Of a stretch of 64,000 nucleotides of DNA, positions 1 to 28,000 are shown in pieces (the first letter of the stretch is position 1; each line of letters starts with the position of its first letter). The stretch lies in assembly GCA_964019415.1 (NCBI GenBank), contig OZ025889.1:5890160-5954159 (forward strand), written 5' to 3'. A program made the position numbers and the translations under genes. Source of the stretch: Ianthella basta. Taxonomy: Eukaryota > Porifera > Demospongiae > Verongiida > Ianthellidae. Under the pieces are notes generated by a model. The model saw only the letters and a program-made list of their open reading frames with translations, had not been told where the DNA came from and did no database searches.

Positions 1-73
1 TACACTGTGTGTAGTTAGTTGGAAGTGGTGAGGACCTCATCTTTGAAAGTTGCTCTTTCATTTCCCACTCCAG

Positions 74-17041
<16,968 letters not shown>

Positions 17042-17217
17042 TACGGTGCCTTGCTGTCTGTACTGAATCCACTTGGGATAGCAACATTTGCTGGTTTTGT
17101 TGGCATTTCTGTTGCGAAGTGGGACAGAGTTGTTGAATGTTGCCCTCTCAAATAGTTGATTAGCTATGGATGGTCATGAGTGGTTGTGATCACTTTGGTC
17201 TTGACTTATCCTTACAG

Positions 17218-17506
17218 CTACCAATTGGAGCGCTCCAATAGTGCAGTTCTGACCCTCAACAAAGCATACCAAGTACTCCCACCAGAAGTGAGTAGGAAGA
17301 TAAAGGAGGACAAATATGTACAGCCAGACACAAGAACATGCACACAATGCATTCATAGACACTCACATCAGCATATGCACACATGCACACAAGAACATGC
17401 ACACAATGCATTCATAGACACTCGCACATCAGCATATGCACACATGCACACAAGAACATGCACACAATGCATTCATAGACACTCGCACATCAGCATATGC
17501 ACACAT

Positions 17507-17579
<73 letters not shown>

Positions 17580-17796
17580 CACACACACGCACACACACAC
17601 ACACACATGCACACACACACACACGTAACTACATACACAAAAAGACAGTGCAGACATGGCCATGATGTATTGAAATAATCTAGTGTATAAAGGAGCAGCA
17701 AAAGGTTGTGATCTGTTCTAGTCATCATGTTTCCCTCCCATCATCCAGGAATCTAAATCAGAAGAAACAGATGAGGAGGAAATGAACTTTGCATGA
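17218..17796 (+). CDS. USP9X: Alternative 3'-terminal exon pair of USP9X
   Basis: Exon 17218-17287 is a near copy of exon 16675-16744: both are 70 nt with the same acceptor (CTTACAG), the same donor (GTGAGTAG) and the same core LERSNSAVLTLNKAYQ, but SYFLERS becomes SYQLERS. The first copy splices in phase to 16928-17041 (acidic tail ending ILRI-stop). The second splices in phase to 17749-17796 (ESKSEETDEEEMNFA then TGA). The cassette of about 540 bp is therefore tandemly duplicated, and either copy can follow exon 16306-16467 in the right phase. Both tails are acidic, as in the family. Which copy is expressed cannot be told from the sequence. Confidence 0.75.
17326..17511. repeat. 61-bp minisatellite, three copies
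   Basis: Three near-identical units, each with GAACATGCACACAATGCATT and ending in CACACATGCAC, between the two alternative last USP9X exons. The CA array 17512-17625 follows directly. Confidence 0.93.
17504..17625. repeat. (CA)n microsatellite
   Basis: CA tract with a few GCAC and ATGC interruptions, directly after the 61-bp repeats. Confidence 0.95.
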
Positions 17797-18296
17797 TACA
17801 GAGTTTTGATGCAATGTAAATAGGACAGTAAAACTGCCTACTTTAGGTAGGTAGGTATAGTTTTAATAATGCAATGAAGTCCTTAATTTGGTAGGTCCAT
17901 GGTATTACTTTGGGTATACTGTACATTAGTTGCAAGTATAGAATACTGTGATGAATGAAAATATGCAGAGAAATGAATCTATAATTGTAAGTTAACTGCT
18001 GAAGGTTTATCATGGGGTATACGTAGTCTGCACTGCTATCAATGAACCTTAATTCTGACATGCACTATGTGCAGTCATGCATGAACCAATAGCTGTGGAA
18101 CATTGATTGTGCACTGTTCCACCTGCACCGGTGCACATGAGCTGCTTGTATGTGGCTTGGACCACTATAAATGTAACTGGTTGTACTAAATATCACAGTA
18201 ATGTCATCCCTAAGTTAGTAATATATACAACAGTAATAGTACTTGCTATTATGCATGCTGTACATTTTGACAACTCTGATTCTTTACAATTGCTCA

Positions 18297-18402
18297 AAGC
18301 TGTGTCCCACAATCTTCTTGTGTGTGTGTGACTGAAGTAGCTTCATCTGGAGCTCATACTTGGGCACTCTTCTCTCCATCCTCATGGCACCAAACCAGGA
18401 CA
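18297..18402 (-). pseudogene. Isolated MED12 exon fragment
   Basis: On the minus strand this encodes LSWFGAMRMERRVPKYELQM and then LLQSHTHKK, almost identical to the MED12 exon at 48865-49131, with one codon less in the lysine run. Flanking exons are absent, so it is a dispersed fragment, not a gene. Confidence 0.85.
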
Positions 18403-18639
18403 GCTGCATGCAGATTGAGTGGATTAAAAGTAATAAACCAGTGGAAATGTTAAATCTGGATGACAAGGGAGTCCTCCAGCAGATTGAAAGCTTATATTGC
18501 TAGATGTTCATCATGCAACTACCTACAAATTGGCGCAATCTTTTTCACGAAACCATTGATAGGTGGCTGTGCAATGATGAGACAAGCTGCATAGACTGCT
18601 CCCATTCTCTGTGGATAGGATGAAATACGTACTTTACAA

Positions 18640-18895
18640 TGAAACAGAGAGATGCAGGTCTCTCATCTATATTACATTCCTCCTCACTTTCATAATCACA
18701 TCTACTATGGTAGTCCCTTTGACGTGCCCTCATGTGCTCAGCAACCACTGTATAAACAGCTGAATAATACTGCTTCAGCTCCTTGGCAGGTACAGGTACA
18801 GTTGGGTTGATGTGTGGCAATTGATTAACAAGGCTTGGTGCAACAGTCTGAAGCTGCATGGAAGATGAATTCGTTGGTGTCATTCATGCCTATAT
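18640..18895 (-). pseudogene. USP9X exon fragment (segment upstream of the window's first exon)
   Basis: The minus-strand translation contains LVNQL, then YTVVAEHMRARQRDYHSRCD, which aligns with the human USP9X segment DLINQL...[24 protein letters not shown]. In the protein this lies N-terminal to the first exon seen at 74. With the two fragments below it forms a collinear but inverted partial copy of USP9X. Confidence 0.7.
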
Positions 18896-19311
18896 CATAC
18901 GATGTCATAGTCTTACATGTAATATAATGAGCCTATACGTATGATGACTATGTTAGCTACACATGTGTGACCCGAGCAGACAGATGTCTTAACTTGGAAA
19001 CTAGCTAAGCCGCACTGGGGGGAACAAACTCTTCAAATCAAGTCTACAACTGCATACCCAAAACCTGCCTGTATTATGATCATAGCTTATATATCTAGAC
19101 AAGGTCCATCAAAACCGTCCCTACCTGTTACTGTACGTACAACCAGACAAACAGTATCTAACAACCAACTTCTGCCAACAGATAATCTACGAATTTAACA
19201 CAATACAAACAGCCCCTTACATGCCACACAAACAATCATGTCATGTCATGATGTCACAACAGACGTATGTGTTGCACAATGTACCTAGGACTGACACCCT
19301 CTCCCAACTTA

Positions 19312-19430
19312 CCCATCAACCAAATCTTCTCTCGAATACAGAACCGAAGCATCTTCTCCAGTTTCTCCACGTACTGCGGCTGATGAAGATTGTCGCTCAG
19401 CACCACCTCCAGGACATTGTTGTCCTTGAT
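19312..19430 (-). pseudogene. USP9X exon fragment, [11 protein letters not shown] segment
   Basis: The minus strand encodes [20 protein letters not shown] and then [13 protein letters not shown], very close to human USP9X. It follows the next fragment in the correct protein order. A GTAAGT donor lies just beyond. Confidence 0.85.
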
Positions 19431-19611
19431 TCATGCCTACAGTGTGCATGTGTGTGTGTGTGCATGCGTGACCAAACACAGGTACAGTAGGTTAATAGCC
19501 AATCACACTCGACAGAAAGAGAACAAGAAAACAAGTGAACAGACAGGACAGGATCTATGAGCAAGTTTAGTTTAATTGCTTGCTAAGTACCACTACACAC
19601 AGACACACAGA

Positions 19612-19735
<124 letters not shown>

Positions 19736-19750
19736 CTCCCTTCCACTCAC

Positions 19751-19910
19751 TGCCATCTTCTCCGATGTCATCTGCTGGTGGTCCTCATCATAGGTGGTTT
19801 GGTAGTGCGTGGAGACATGGTAGGGGTGACCGGGGACCACTTTGTTGATCTCATTGAGTACATTCATCTTGCCACTGAAGGAGGCTATCTTGAGCACAAA
19901 TTGATGATCC
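19751..19910 (-). pseudogene. USP9X exon fragment, GKMNVLNEINKV segment
   Basis: The minus strand encodes KIASFSGKMNVLNEINKV and ends TSEKMA before an intact GTGAGT donor. It matches human USP9X LASFSGKMNALNEINKV...TAERMA. Splice sites at both ends are preserved, so it may be an exon of a second, rearranged or allelic USP9X copy on the minus strand. Confidence 0.85.
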
Positions 19911-22040
19911 TACGAAATCTATTGGACACACATCCTTGCCTGTCCAATAAATAATATATATGCTCTGCATGCAGGGGCAGAGCCGGAATAAGCAGGGTCT
20001 ATAGCTAGCAGCCAATTATAATTTACGTCACAGCTCAACCATGCATGGATTGCATGCTCCAAGAAGTGAAGTAAGGAGTGATTTGAATATACAAGAGAAC
20101 CTCATGTAATCAATAAATGCCAGAGATTTCACTGGTGGGCTAAATGCTCCTCAGTCATTGCAGTGCAGTGCCATCTCTGGGCACTGTTTAATAAGAGTAA
20201 GAGTTTAATTACAGTATCTAGATTGAATTGCATAATAAAGATATATAACACTGTTGTTACCACTATAGCCATGCATATAGCTACAGCATCATGATACTAA
20301 TGGTATTTATCAGAATTATTTATACAAGATCATATAATTGAGCATTATTAAAACATTATAATACAAAAACATTTATCACCTTGTTTCTTCATGTTGATTA
20401 AGTGTCCACACTAATAAAACATGCATAAACAACAAATAATGCATAACAACTAGTTCTTTACAATAGTATCAATACTGTGCTATGAAATACACTACATATA
20501 CAGTGCAGTGAATGCAAGGTTTACACAATCATGCAATCACATGCATACTCATATACAGTAACACCAGAAAGCATGTCAACTGGCAGTACCAATGGAGGCA
20601 TATCATTGTCACACTCTCAGCTGTGCGGGTATTTCATGACATCCTGATAAATATCCAGGACTCATCCTGGAACACTTGAGCTCTCTCAGCTGTGCATGAG
20701 GGTCAAGTGGCTCTTCTAACTCTGCAACCTTGTGAATTCCTGGTGGGCAGTTCCGCCAATGTCAAGCGGTACATTATAATTCATATGGGGGGAGGCACAA
20801 TCGATGCATCAATGCATTCATTCAACTGAGTGCTATTATGAAGTATCAGGAAGAGATATGTTCATGAGAAGTAGGGATGTACAGTCTCAGCTAGCTGATG
20901 GTGCTGTATTGTCGTTAACAGGGAGTTTGAAGGCTTCCTGCGTGATCTGGGTGTGTCCCTGGCTAACCAAAGCTGCTCTCAAAAAACATGTTCAAATGAT
21001 GTCCAATTTTGAAAGCATGCAACAAGATGAAGTACGAAGGGAATATTGAAATGCACATTAACTGAGATACTATGAGCCACGTTTATACAACATAATTATA
21101 TAGAGACTGAGAAACAGACAAGATCTTGAAATGTCTTGCCATGCAAGCACAAGAGCCCCTGAATGTACATCAACCCAGGCAGGCAGGACCCCCTCCTTGG
21201 CATGGTGCACCAAGCAGAGATATGACTGAAACGGCATGAGCCCACTATCTCCAGCACAGTCAAGCTAATCAGGTCACTATGAACATCAAGAGGAAGCCAT
21301 CTTGCAAGATCCGGGCCTGAAACAATGATGGAAGGCATAGAGTTTCATACACTACCAATGGTGATATGATTAACAAGGCTTGGTGCAATGGTCTGCAGCT
21401 ACATAGAAGATGAATTCATTGGTGTCGTCCATGCCTACGCTGTGATAGACAATGAAACCCTTACTCAGCGATTAATCTGAAGAGAAATTAGCAATACGTA
21501 ATAACTGTGATGAGGTCTCACATAGCCAGAGCGCTTTCCACCTATAGGAAAGCAGTCTGGCTACGCAAGACTAGCCACACTGGGGGATCACTCCCTCTCA
21601 AGAAAGTAGCTGAAAATGAGGTTTCTGTGGAGTGCTGTGTATTACTGGTAGTTCAGGTAATGTGACTGCTGCTCACAATCTGATTGGTTGATGATTTTCT
21701 TGCACATTCTGTTTGGTGGCTAGCATAACCTGCCATGTGTGTAGAGATACGTATAACATTCTCCCTCTCAGAACAGACAATGACATGCACAAATCAGAAG
21801 GTTAGCTATAGTTAACTAAACAAGGTCCACCAAGAGTAAATAAGAGATGATCTCTTATCTACTCTTGGTACTAGCTAAGTGAGCAGAGAACTTAACATGA
21901 TACAGGACAGCCGCTTACAATAACCAACATGCCTGACAAATAATGTCACGTCATGAACAACAAACACATTGCACAATAACAAGGACTGACCTGTCACTCT
22001 CCGGCGCGCGTGATCACACACTCAAATGACGTCATCTGCA
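19911..22040. other. Intergenic stretch with small repeats only
   Basis: AT-rich sequence with no supported gene. It holds an 80-bp second copy of part of the USP9X-like fragment (21362-21442, compare 18822-18900) and a degraded hAT-type MITE (21528-21595). The segment 20930-21000 shows a short open stretch after an AG that I could not assign. Confidence 0.5.
21528..21595. mobile_element. Degraded small hAT-type MITE
   Basis: The right end AGTCTGGCTACGCAAGACTA matches in reverse the end of the MITE at 29532-30336; the left end is diverged. A short palindrome (GCTTTCC/GGAAAGC) lies inside. Confidence 0.55.
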
Positions 22041-25000
22041 ATGGCTGGCTCGGGAGGAAGCGAATTGGGCTACACGAGACTTAGCTCGAGGGATGATGGC
22101 TCGCCCAGTGGAAGCCCACCGAAAGGTACTACAGATTTTCTAGACTGATTGACACATGTATGTATTGCCACGAGTGTCCGACAAGGTGCAGGTACGTGAA
22201 GCGCCATTTTGGGTAACGCCCTAATTTGGCTGACTAGACTAGGAATTAGTAGCTGGCCCCAAAGCGTAGAAGGAATCCCTACGCCGAGCTCAGAAAGAAT
22301 TCGCTACCTACGCATCACTATTAAGGCGTGCTCTTTGCTGACTTGCTAACTTTTGGGTAACGGTTCACGTCTCCTGAACAAATTTAGGAGACGTGAGCTG
22401 GGCACTTAGCTACACTGGAACAGTGGTGATTTTAATCAGAGTTTGGATGTGGAGAGGGCTGTAGCATGCTACGATGATACGTATGTACTGCATGTGTTTA
22501 CAAGCTGAAAATTGTGCGACTTTATTTCTGTGACTTCACGAATCAACCAGCTTTGGAAAGTTAAAGTCTTAGCTAGCTACAAAGTGCTCTTGAATAATTA
22601 TAAGATTAACAGGAAATATATATTGTACAGAATATGAAGTATCCCTTTCCAAAAATGCTATTGACGTACTATTTGTCCTGCAAGAATTAGAGTCTACACC
22701 TTAAGTTCTTGCAGTAATCTTGAAACGTAGTGGTTTAATGTAATGGCTCCTAATGAGTCATCTCTCAGGACTCTCTCACGATATTGTGTAAATAAGTGGG
22801 GTTGTCACAGTTACTGCACTGGCAACCATCACACGCATTTAAGGTATAAATGTGTGATCTATATTCAGTTGTTGCCACATCAATTCTTTGTGAGCATTTA
22901 CAGTTGTTGTTCTTATTACATAGGTGGTGATAAGCCTTCACTGAATGCTTTGTGTCAGATGTTGCCTCGCATAGCTTCATCTTGGCATTCACTTGGTTTG
23001 ACATTGGGTGCCAAGCCATTCACACTGAGCCTCACTGATCAGAGTCACAAAGGTGACCCTGAGAAATGTTTCAGTGAAATGCTACAGAACTGGTTGAATG
23101 GCAAACCAGACTGTGGTGACCAGCCAAGAACATGGGATAGCCTTCTACAAGCGGTGGACAATGTGGTAGGGTCTGAAGTCAGTGTCTCCATTAAGAAGAA
23201 AATCCTCAACTGGGAGGAAGATGGGGAACCAATGGTGCTGAGTACAGCTGAAAGTAAGTACAACTGTTCTGTCTCGGCAAAGCCAAATGGGCTGAGTGTG
23301 TGATAGGAGTTGGTTGCATGGCAGTGACTGCAGCATGTATCACTTTTGTAAAGTAGCTGTTGTTAGCACTCAGACCTTCATTCTTTGGGTACTTCAAGGC
23401 TATAAACATTACACCAAGGCACCAAGGATGTGCATGTATATGTACCGTATATAAAATTTAGTGAGGTTTAAGATTTGGCAGGTTTGTAGCCGAGGAGTGC
23501 GTACTGGCATGCAAAACCAAGGAGGAAACACTTCTACCCGGCTACTACGGAGCACAACTTAGGTTAGACACTGAATCAATAACAAGATGGCTCTCTGAGC
23601 CACTACAAACAGCACATTATATACCAAAAGGGTGATACAGGAAACTGAGATAAAAAGGTGACAATTACACAAGAGATCGTGACCTATTACAACAAAACAC
23701 TTGTAAACAGGGTGGTCATGAGGACTACAGACAGGTAAGCTAAGGTAAGGTCACATGCATGTCACAGTACGCTACAGGTGCTCCCCCCCAGTGAACGACT
23801 AGGGAGCGGTAAAACAGAGAATGTCTTTAATATGTCAAGCGGTCTGGCCAGTGGACTCGTCGTCCAGACCTTGTAGTGCGAACTTGCTGTGCTGGTTCAG
23901 TAGCTACCGAATCGGGTTGAACAGGTGCTGTTTGTGCTGGTGTGCAAGGGAAGGTGTTGTCAATGTGGGCTGGTTTGAGCCGGTCCAGTGAAACAGTCTG
24001 TGTCTGTCCCTTGATGTCTAAGGTGAAGAATTTGGCACTTCGTTCCAGTACAGGGAATGGGCCATCGTAAGGTGGCTGTAGTGCCTTGCGAACAGCATCC
24101 CGCCGTACAAAGACATGGGAGGTAGACTGAAGCTCTGGGCTGATGAAGCTTGATCTGTGTGAGTGTGGCTGCGATGGCATGGGCCGTAGCTTGCTCATGA
24201 TGGCTTTGAGGCGGGATACATAGGAAGTAGGGTCCATGGTGGTAGTATCCACAGATGGAGAGAAGAAGGACCCTGGGAGACGAAGTGTTGTACCATAAAC
24301 AAGGTCTGCGCTGGTACAGGTGATGTCTTCCTTGAAGGCAGTGTGTATCCCGAGAAGGACTACTGGGAGAGCATCCAGCCAGTTGAAAGTGGGTGAATGG
24401 GCCATCAGGGCTGCTTTGAGCTGTCGATGGAAGCGTTCAACTAGGCCGTTAGCCGAGGGGTGGTAGGCAGTGGTGCGGATCCTGTGGGAACCCAGCCACC
24501 GAGTGAGTTGACGGAAGAGGTCGGATTCAAACTGGCTTCCACGGTCCGTAGTGATAGTTGATGGCACCCCAAAACGGGCTACCCATCCTAGTAGAAAAGT
24601 GTGGGCCACGGTGTCAGCGGTGATATTTGGGAGGGGCAGTGCTTCTGCCCAGCGAGTGAACCTGTCGACACAAGTGAGCAGGTACGTGTAGCCTCTTTGT
24701 GGTGGCAGTGGTCCAACCAAATCAATGTGTACATGGTCAAAACGGCTGTCAGGGGTTTTGAAAGTGGACACTGGAGTGGTTGTATGTCGATGGATCTTGG
24801 ATCGCTGACATTGTAGACATGAGCGTGCCCATTGTCGTACATCAGCATTCATGCCAGGCCACACAAAACGACTGGCAATGAGGCGTTGTGTTGCCCTGAT
24901 GCCAGGATGAGAGAGGTTGTGGAGGCTGTCAAACACGCTTCGCCGGAACTGCTGTGGTACATAGGGTCGAGGTGTTCCCGTGGACACGTCACATTGCAGG

Positions 25001-28000
25001 GTGGCGTCTGTGGTGGGGGCAGGCAACTCCTGGAGCTGTAAGGAGTCATGGTGTGGGATACCTTGACGCTGGGCCTCGGCCATGGCCTTGAAGTCGATGC
25101 CAGGGATAGGCAGTGTGTGGACCGCATCAACCTCAATGCGTGAGAGGGCATCTGCAGCCAAGTTGGCTGACCCCTTTATGTAGCAGATGTCAGAGGTGAA
25201 TTGTCCAATGAAGTCAAGGTGGCGGATCTGCCTTGGGGATTGGTGCCTGGGCTTGGTGGAGAAAGCAAAGATCAGGGGTTTGTGATCCGTGATGATGTGG
25301 AAAGGTCTACCTTCAACAAAGTGTCGGAAATGTTTGATTGCAAGGTAGATGGCAAGTAACTCACGGTCGAATGTACTATACCTGGTCTCTGCTGGGCGCA
25401 GCTTTCTGGAGAAATAGGCGATGGGACTCCAGATGGAGTCAATGCACTGCTGTAAGACTGCTCCGACAGCCACATCAGAGGCGTCTGTAATAATGCAGGT
25501 TGGTGCATCTGATTGAGGGTGGCACAGCATTGATGCATTGGACAAAGCCTCTTTAATGGCGTTGAAGGCTTCTGTGGCTGAACGGGTCCACTCCAGGGTG
25601 GCGTTCTTGGGTGCCTTGTCAGACAATAGGGCGTGCAGTGGGTGAAGAATGCGAGCACACCCTGGGATGAACCTGTGATAGAAATTGATAAGACCCAAAA
25701 ACCGCCTTAACTCACGTTGAGTTGTGGGCTGTGGGTAGCCACGAACAGCCTGGACCTTGTCCTTCAGTGGATGAATACCATCTTTGTCAACCAGATGGCC
25801 GAGGAATTCCAAGGTAGGTTCACCGAGGACGCATTTGGCAGGGTTGATTTGAATGCCGTGATCCTGTAGCCGGGTGAACACTTGTCGTAGATGTGAATGG
25901 TGTTCCTCTGCATCTTTGCTGGCAATTAGGATGTCATCCAAGTAGGCATAGCTGAACGGCAACCCATGGAGGACCTGGTCCATGAAACGCTGGAAGGTTT
26001 GGGCTGCGTTGCGCAGCCCAAAAGGCATGCGAACAAACTCAAACAAACCAAAGGGGGTAACAACCGCAGTTTTTGGGATGTCTGAGGGTTCCACAGGGAT
26101 GTGGTAGTACGCTTTCACCAGGTCAATCTTGCTGAAGATCATGGAGCCACGTAGGGAGGATGAAAAATCCTGAATGTGTGGCACAGGGTAATGGTCAGGG
26201 ACCGTGGTGTGGTTGAGTGCCCGGTAGTCGCCACAGGGGCGCCACTGTCCCGGTGTCTTCTTGGGCACCATATGAAGGGGTGAAGCCCAGCTGCTAGCAG
26301 AGGGTCGAATGATGCCTGAGGCGAGCAACTGGTCAAACTCAGAACGGGCTACCTTAAGACGTTCTGGAGGCAACCTGCGAGGACGTGCAGCTACTGGAGG
26401 TCCTTCGGTGGTGATGTGGTGAGTCACCTGGTGCTTGACTGGTTGATCCGGGGGAGGTGGATGGACGAGTGTGGGAAACTCGTTGAGTAGGGCTGAGAAG
26501 GGGTTGCTAGAGGGTGGGCGCGGAACAGAGGGGCTAGGAGAGGTGGTGTGGGTAGTAATGCCGTTGATTCTCAGTTGAGTGAGGTTGTCGACCAAACGGC
26601 TACCTGTGATATCCACCATGAGGTTGAAGTGCCCCAAAAAATCTGCACCTAGGATGGGATGACGCACCTCAGCGACGATAAATGTCCAGTTGAAAGGGCG
26701 TCTGAGTCCTAGGTTCAAGACAAGGGTCCGCGTGCCGAAAGTCGCAATGGGGGACTGGTTGGCTGCTTGTAGAGCAGGTCCGGGGGTTGAAGGGGTGCAA
26801 ACACGACGGGAGGGGGGTAAAACACTCACCTCTGCACCCGTATCAACTAGGAACTTTAGGCCTGTAGTGCGATCGGAGACAAAAAATAGGCGACTTGGTG
26901 TTTGGCCAGAGGTGCTTGTCGCCATTAGCACTTGGCCTGGGTGTTTCCCGTCCACGAACAGGGGGAAGTACACTTAGTGGCCCTTTCACCAAAGCGTTGG
27001 TGGTACCAGCACAAACCAGCTGCTGGAGAATTGTCCCGAGAGGGACTGTTGTGCCGAGATCGGGAACGAGATCTGGAACGTTGGGCAGTGGGTGGCTGGG
27101 ACACCTGGAGGGAGTTGATGAGCCGGCGTAATTCCGCTACCTCCTCCCTAAGTTGGGCGACCTCGGGGTTGGGAGGGGGTGGAGGGGTGGCGACTGAAGA
27201 CACAGTGGGCACTGCCACTTCCATAATCTTGTCGGCCATAGCTGCTAGGTTGTCGATGGATAAGTTTTCCCCTGTCGGAGCTAGTACCATCCGTACATTG
27301 CTAGGGAGGCGTTGCAGGAAGAGTTCCCTGAGCAAAGAATTGTCGGATGGGTTAGCCGGAGCAGAATCTCCCATCAGTTGCTGCATTCTGCGGAGCAATT
27401 GGGTTGGTTTGCGGTCTCCAAGCTGTTCAGAATGGAACAGGAGTTGCAGGCGTCGTTGGGCCGAAGCGGCAGTGCGTTGTATGAGCTGGGCCTTTAGGGT
27501 ATCGTAGGGTGTAGCTTCCGGTGGGTTGAGGATAAGGTCGCGTACCTCCGTGGCAAATTCGGGTGAAAGCGAGGCGATAACGTGGTCGAACCGAGTCTTT
27601 TGGCTAGTGATGGACCTGGTAGTGAATTGAGCCTCAACCTGGGCGAACCAAAGGCGCGGGTCAGCCGGCCAGAACGGCGGTATCTTGAGAGCTACGGCTG
27701 ACACCGTGGCAGGCGGTGAGACGGGTGGGGAGTGTTCTGGAGCGTCTTCCGACATCGCGAAGGGGTGCGGCTGTGAAAATTGACGTTCGGGTCACCAATG
27801 TAGCCGAGGAGTGCGTACTGGCATGCAAAACCAAGGAGGAAACACTTCTACCCGGCTACTACGGAGCACAACTTAGGTTAGACACTGAATCAATAACAAG
27901 ATGGCTCTCTGAGCCACTACAAACAGCACATTATATACCAAAAGGGTGATACAGGAAACTGAGATAAAAAGGTGACAATTACACAAGAGATCGTGACCTA

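Noticed and set aside
20804-21049. Short open frame of 81 codons, + strand
   Set aside because: No recognisable domain, no splice continuity, and it lies in repeat-rich DNA.
24601-27507. + strand open frames within the gypsy element
   Set aside because: Antisense shadows of gag and pol.
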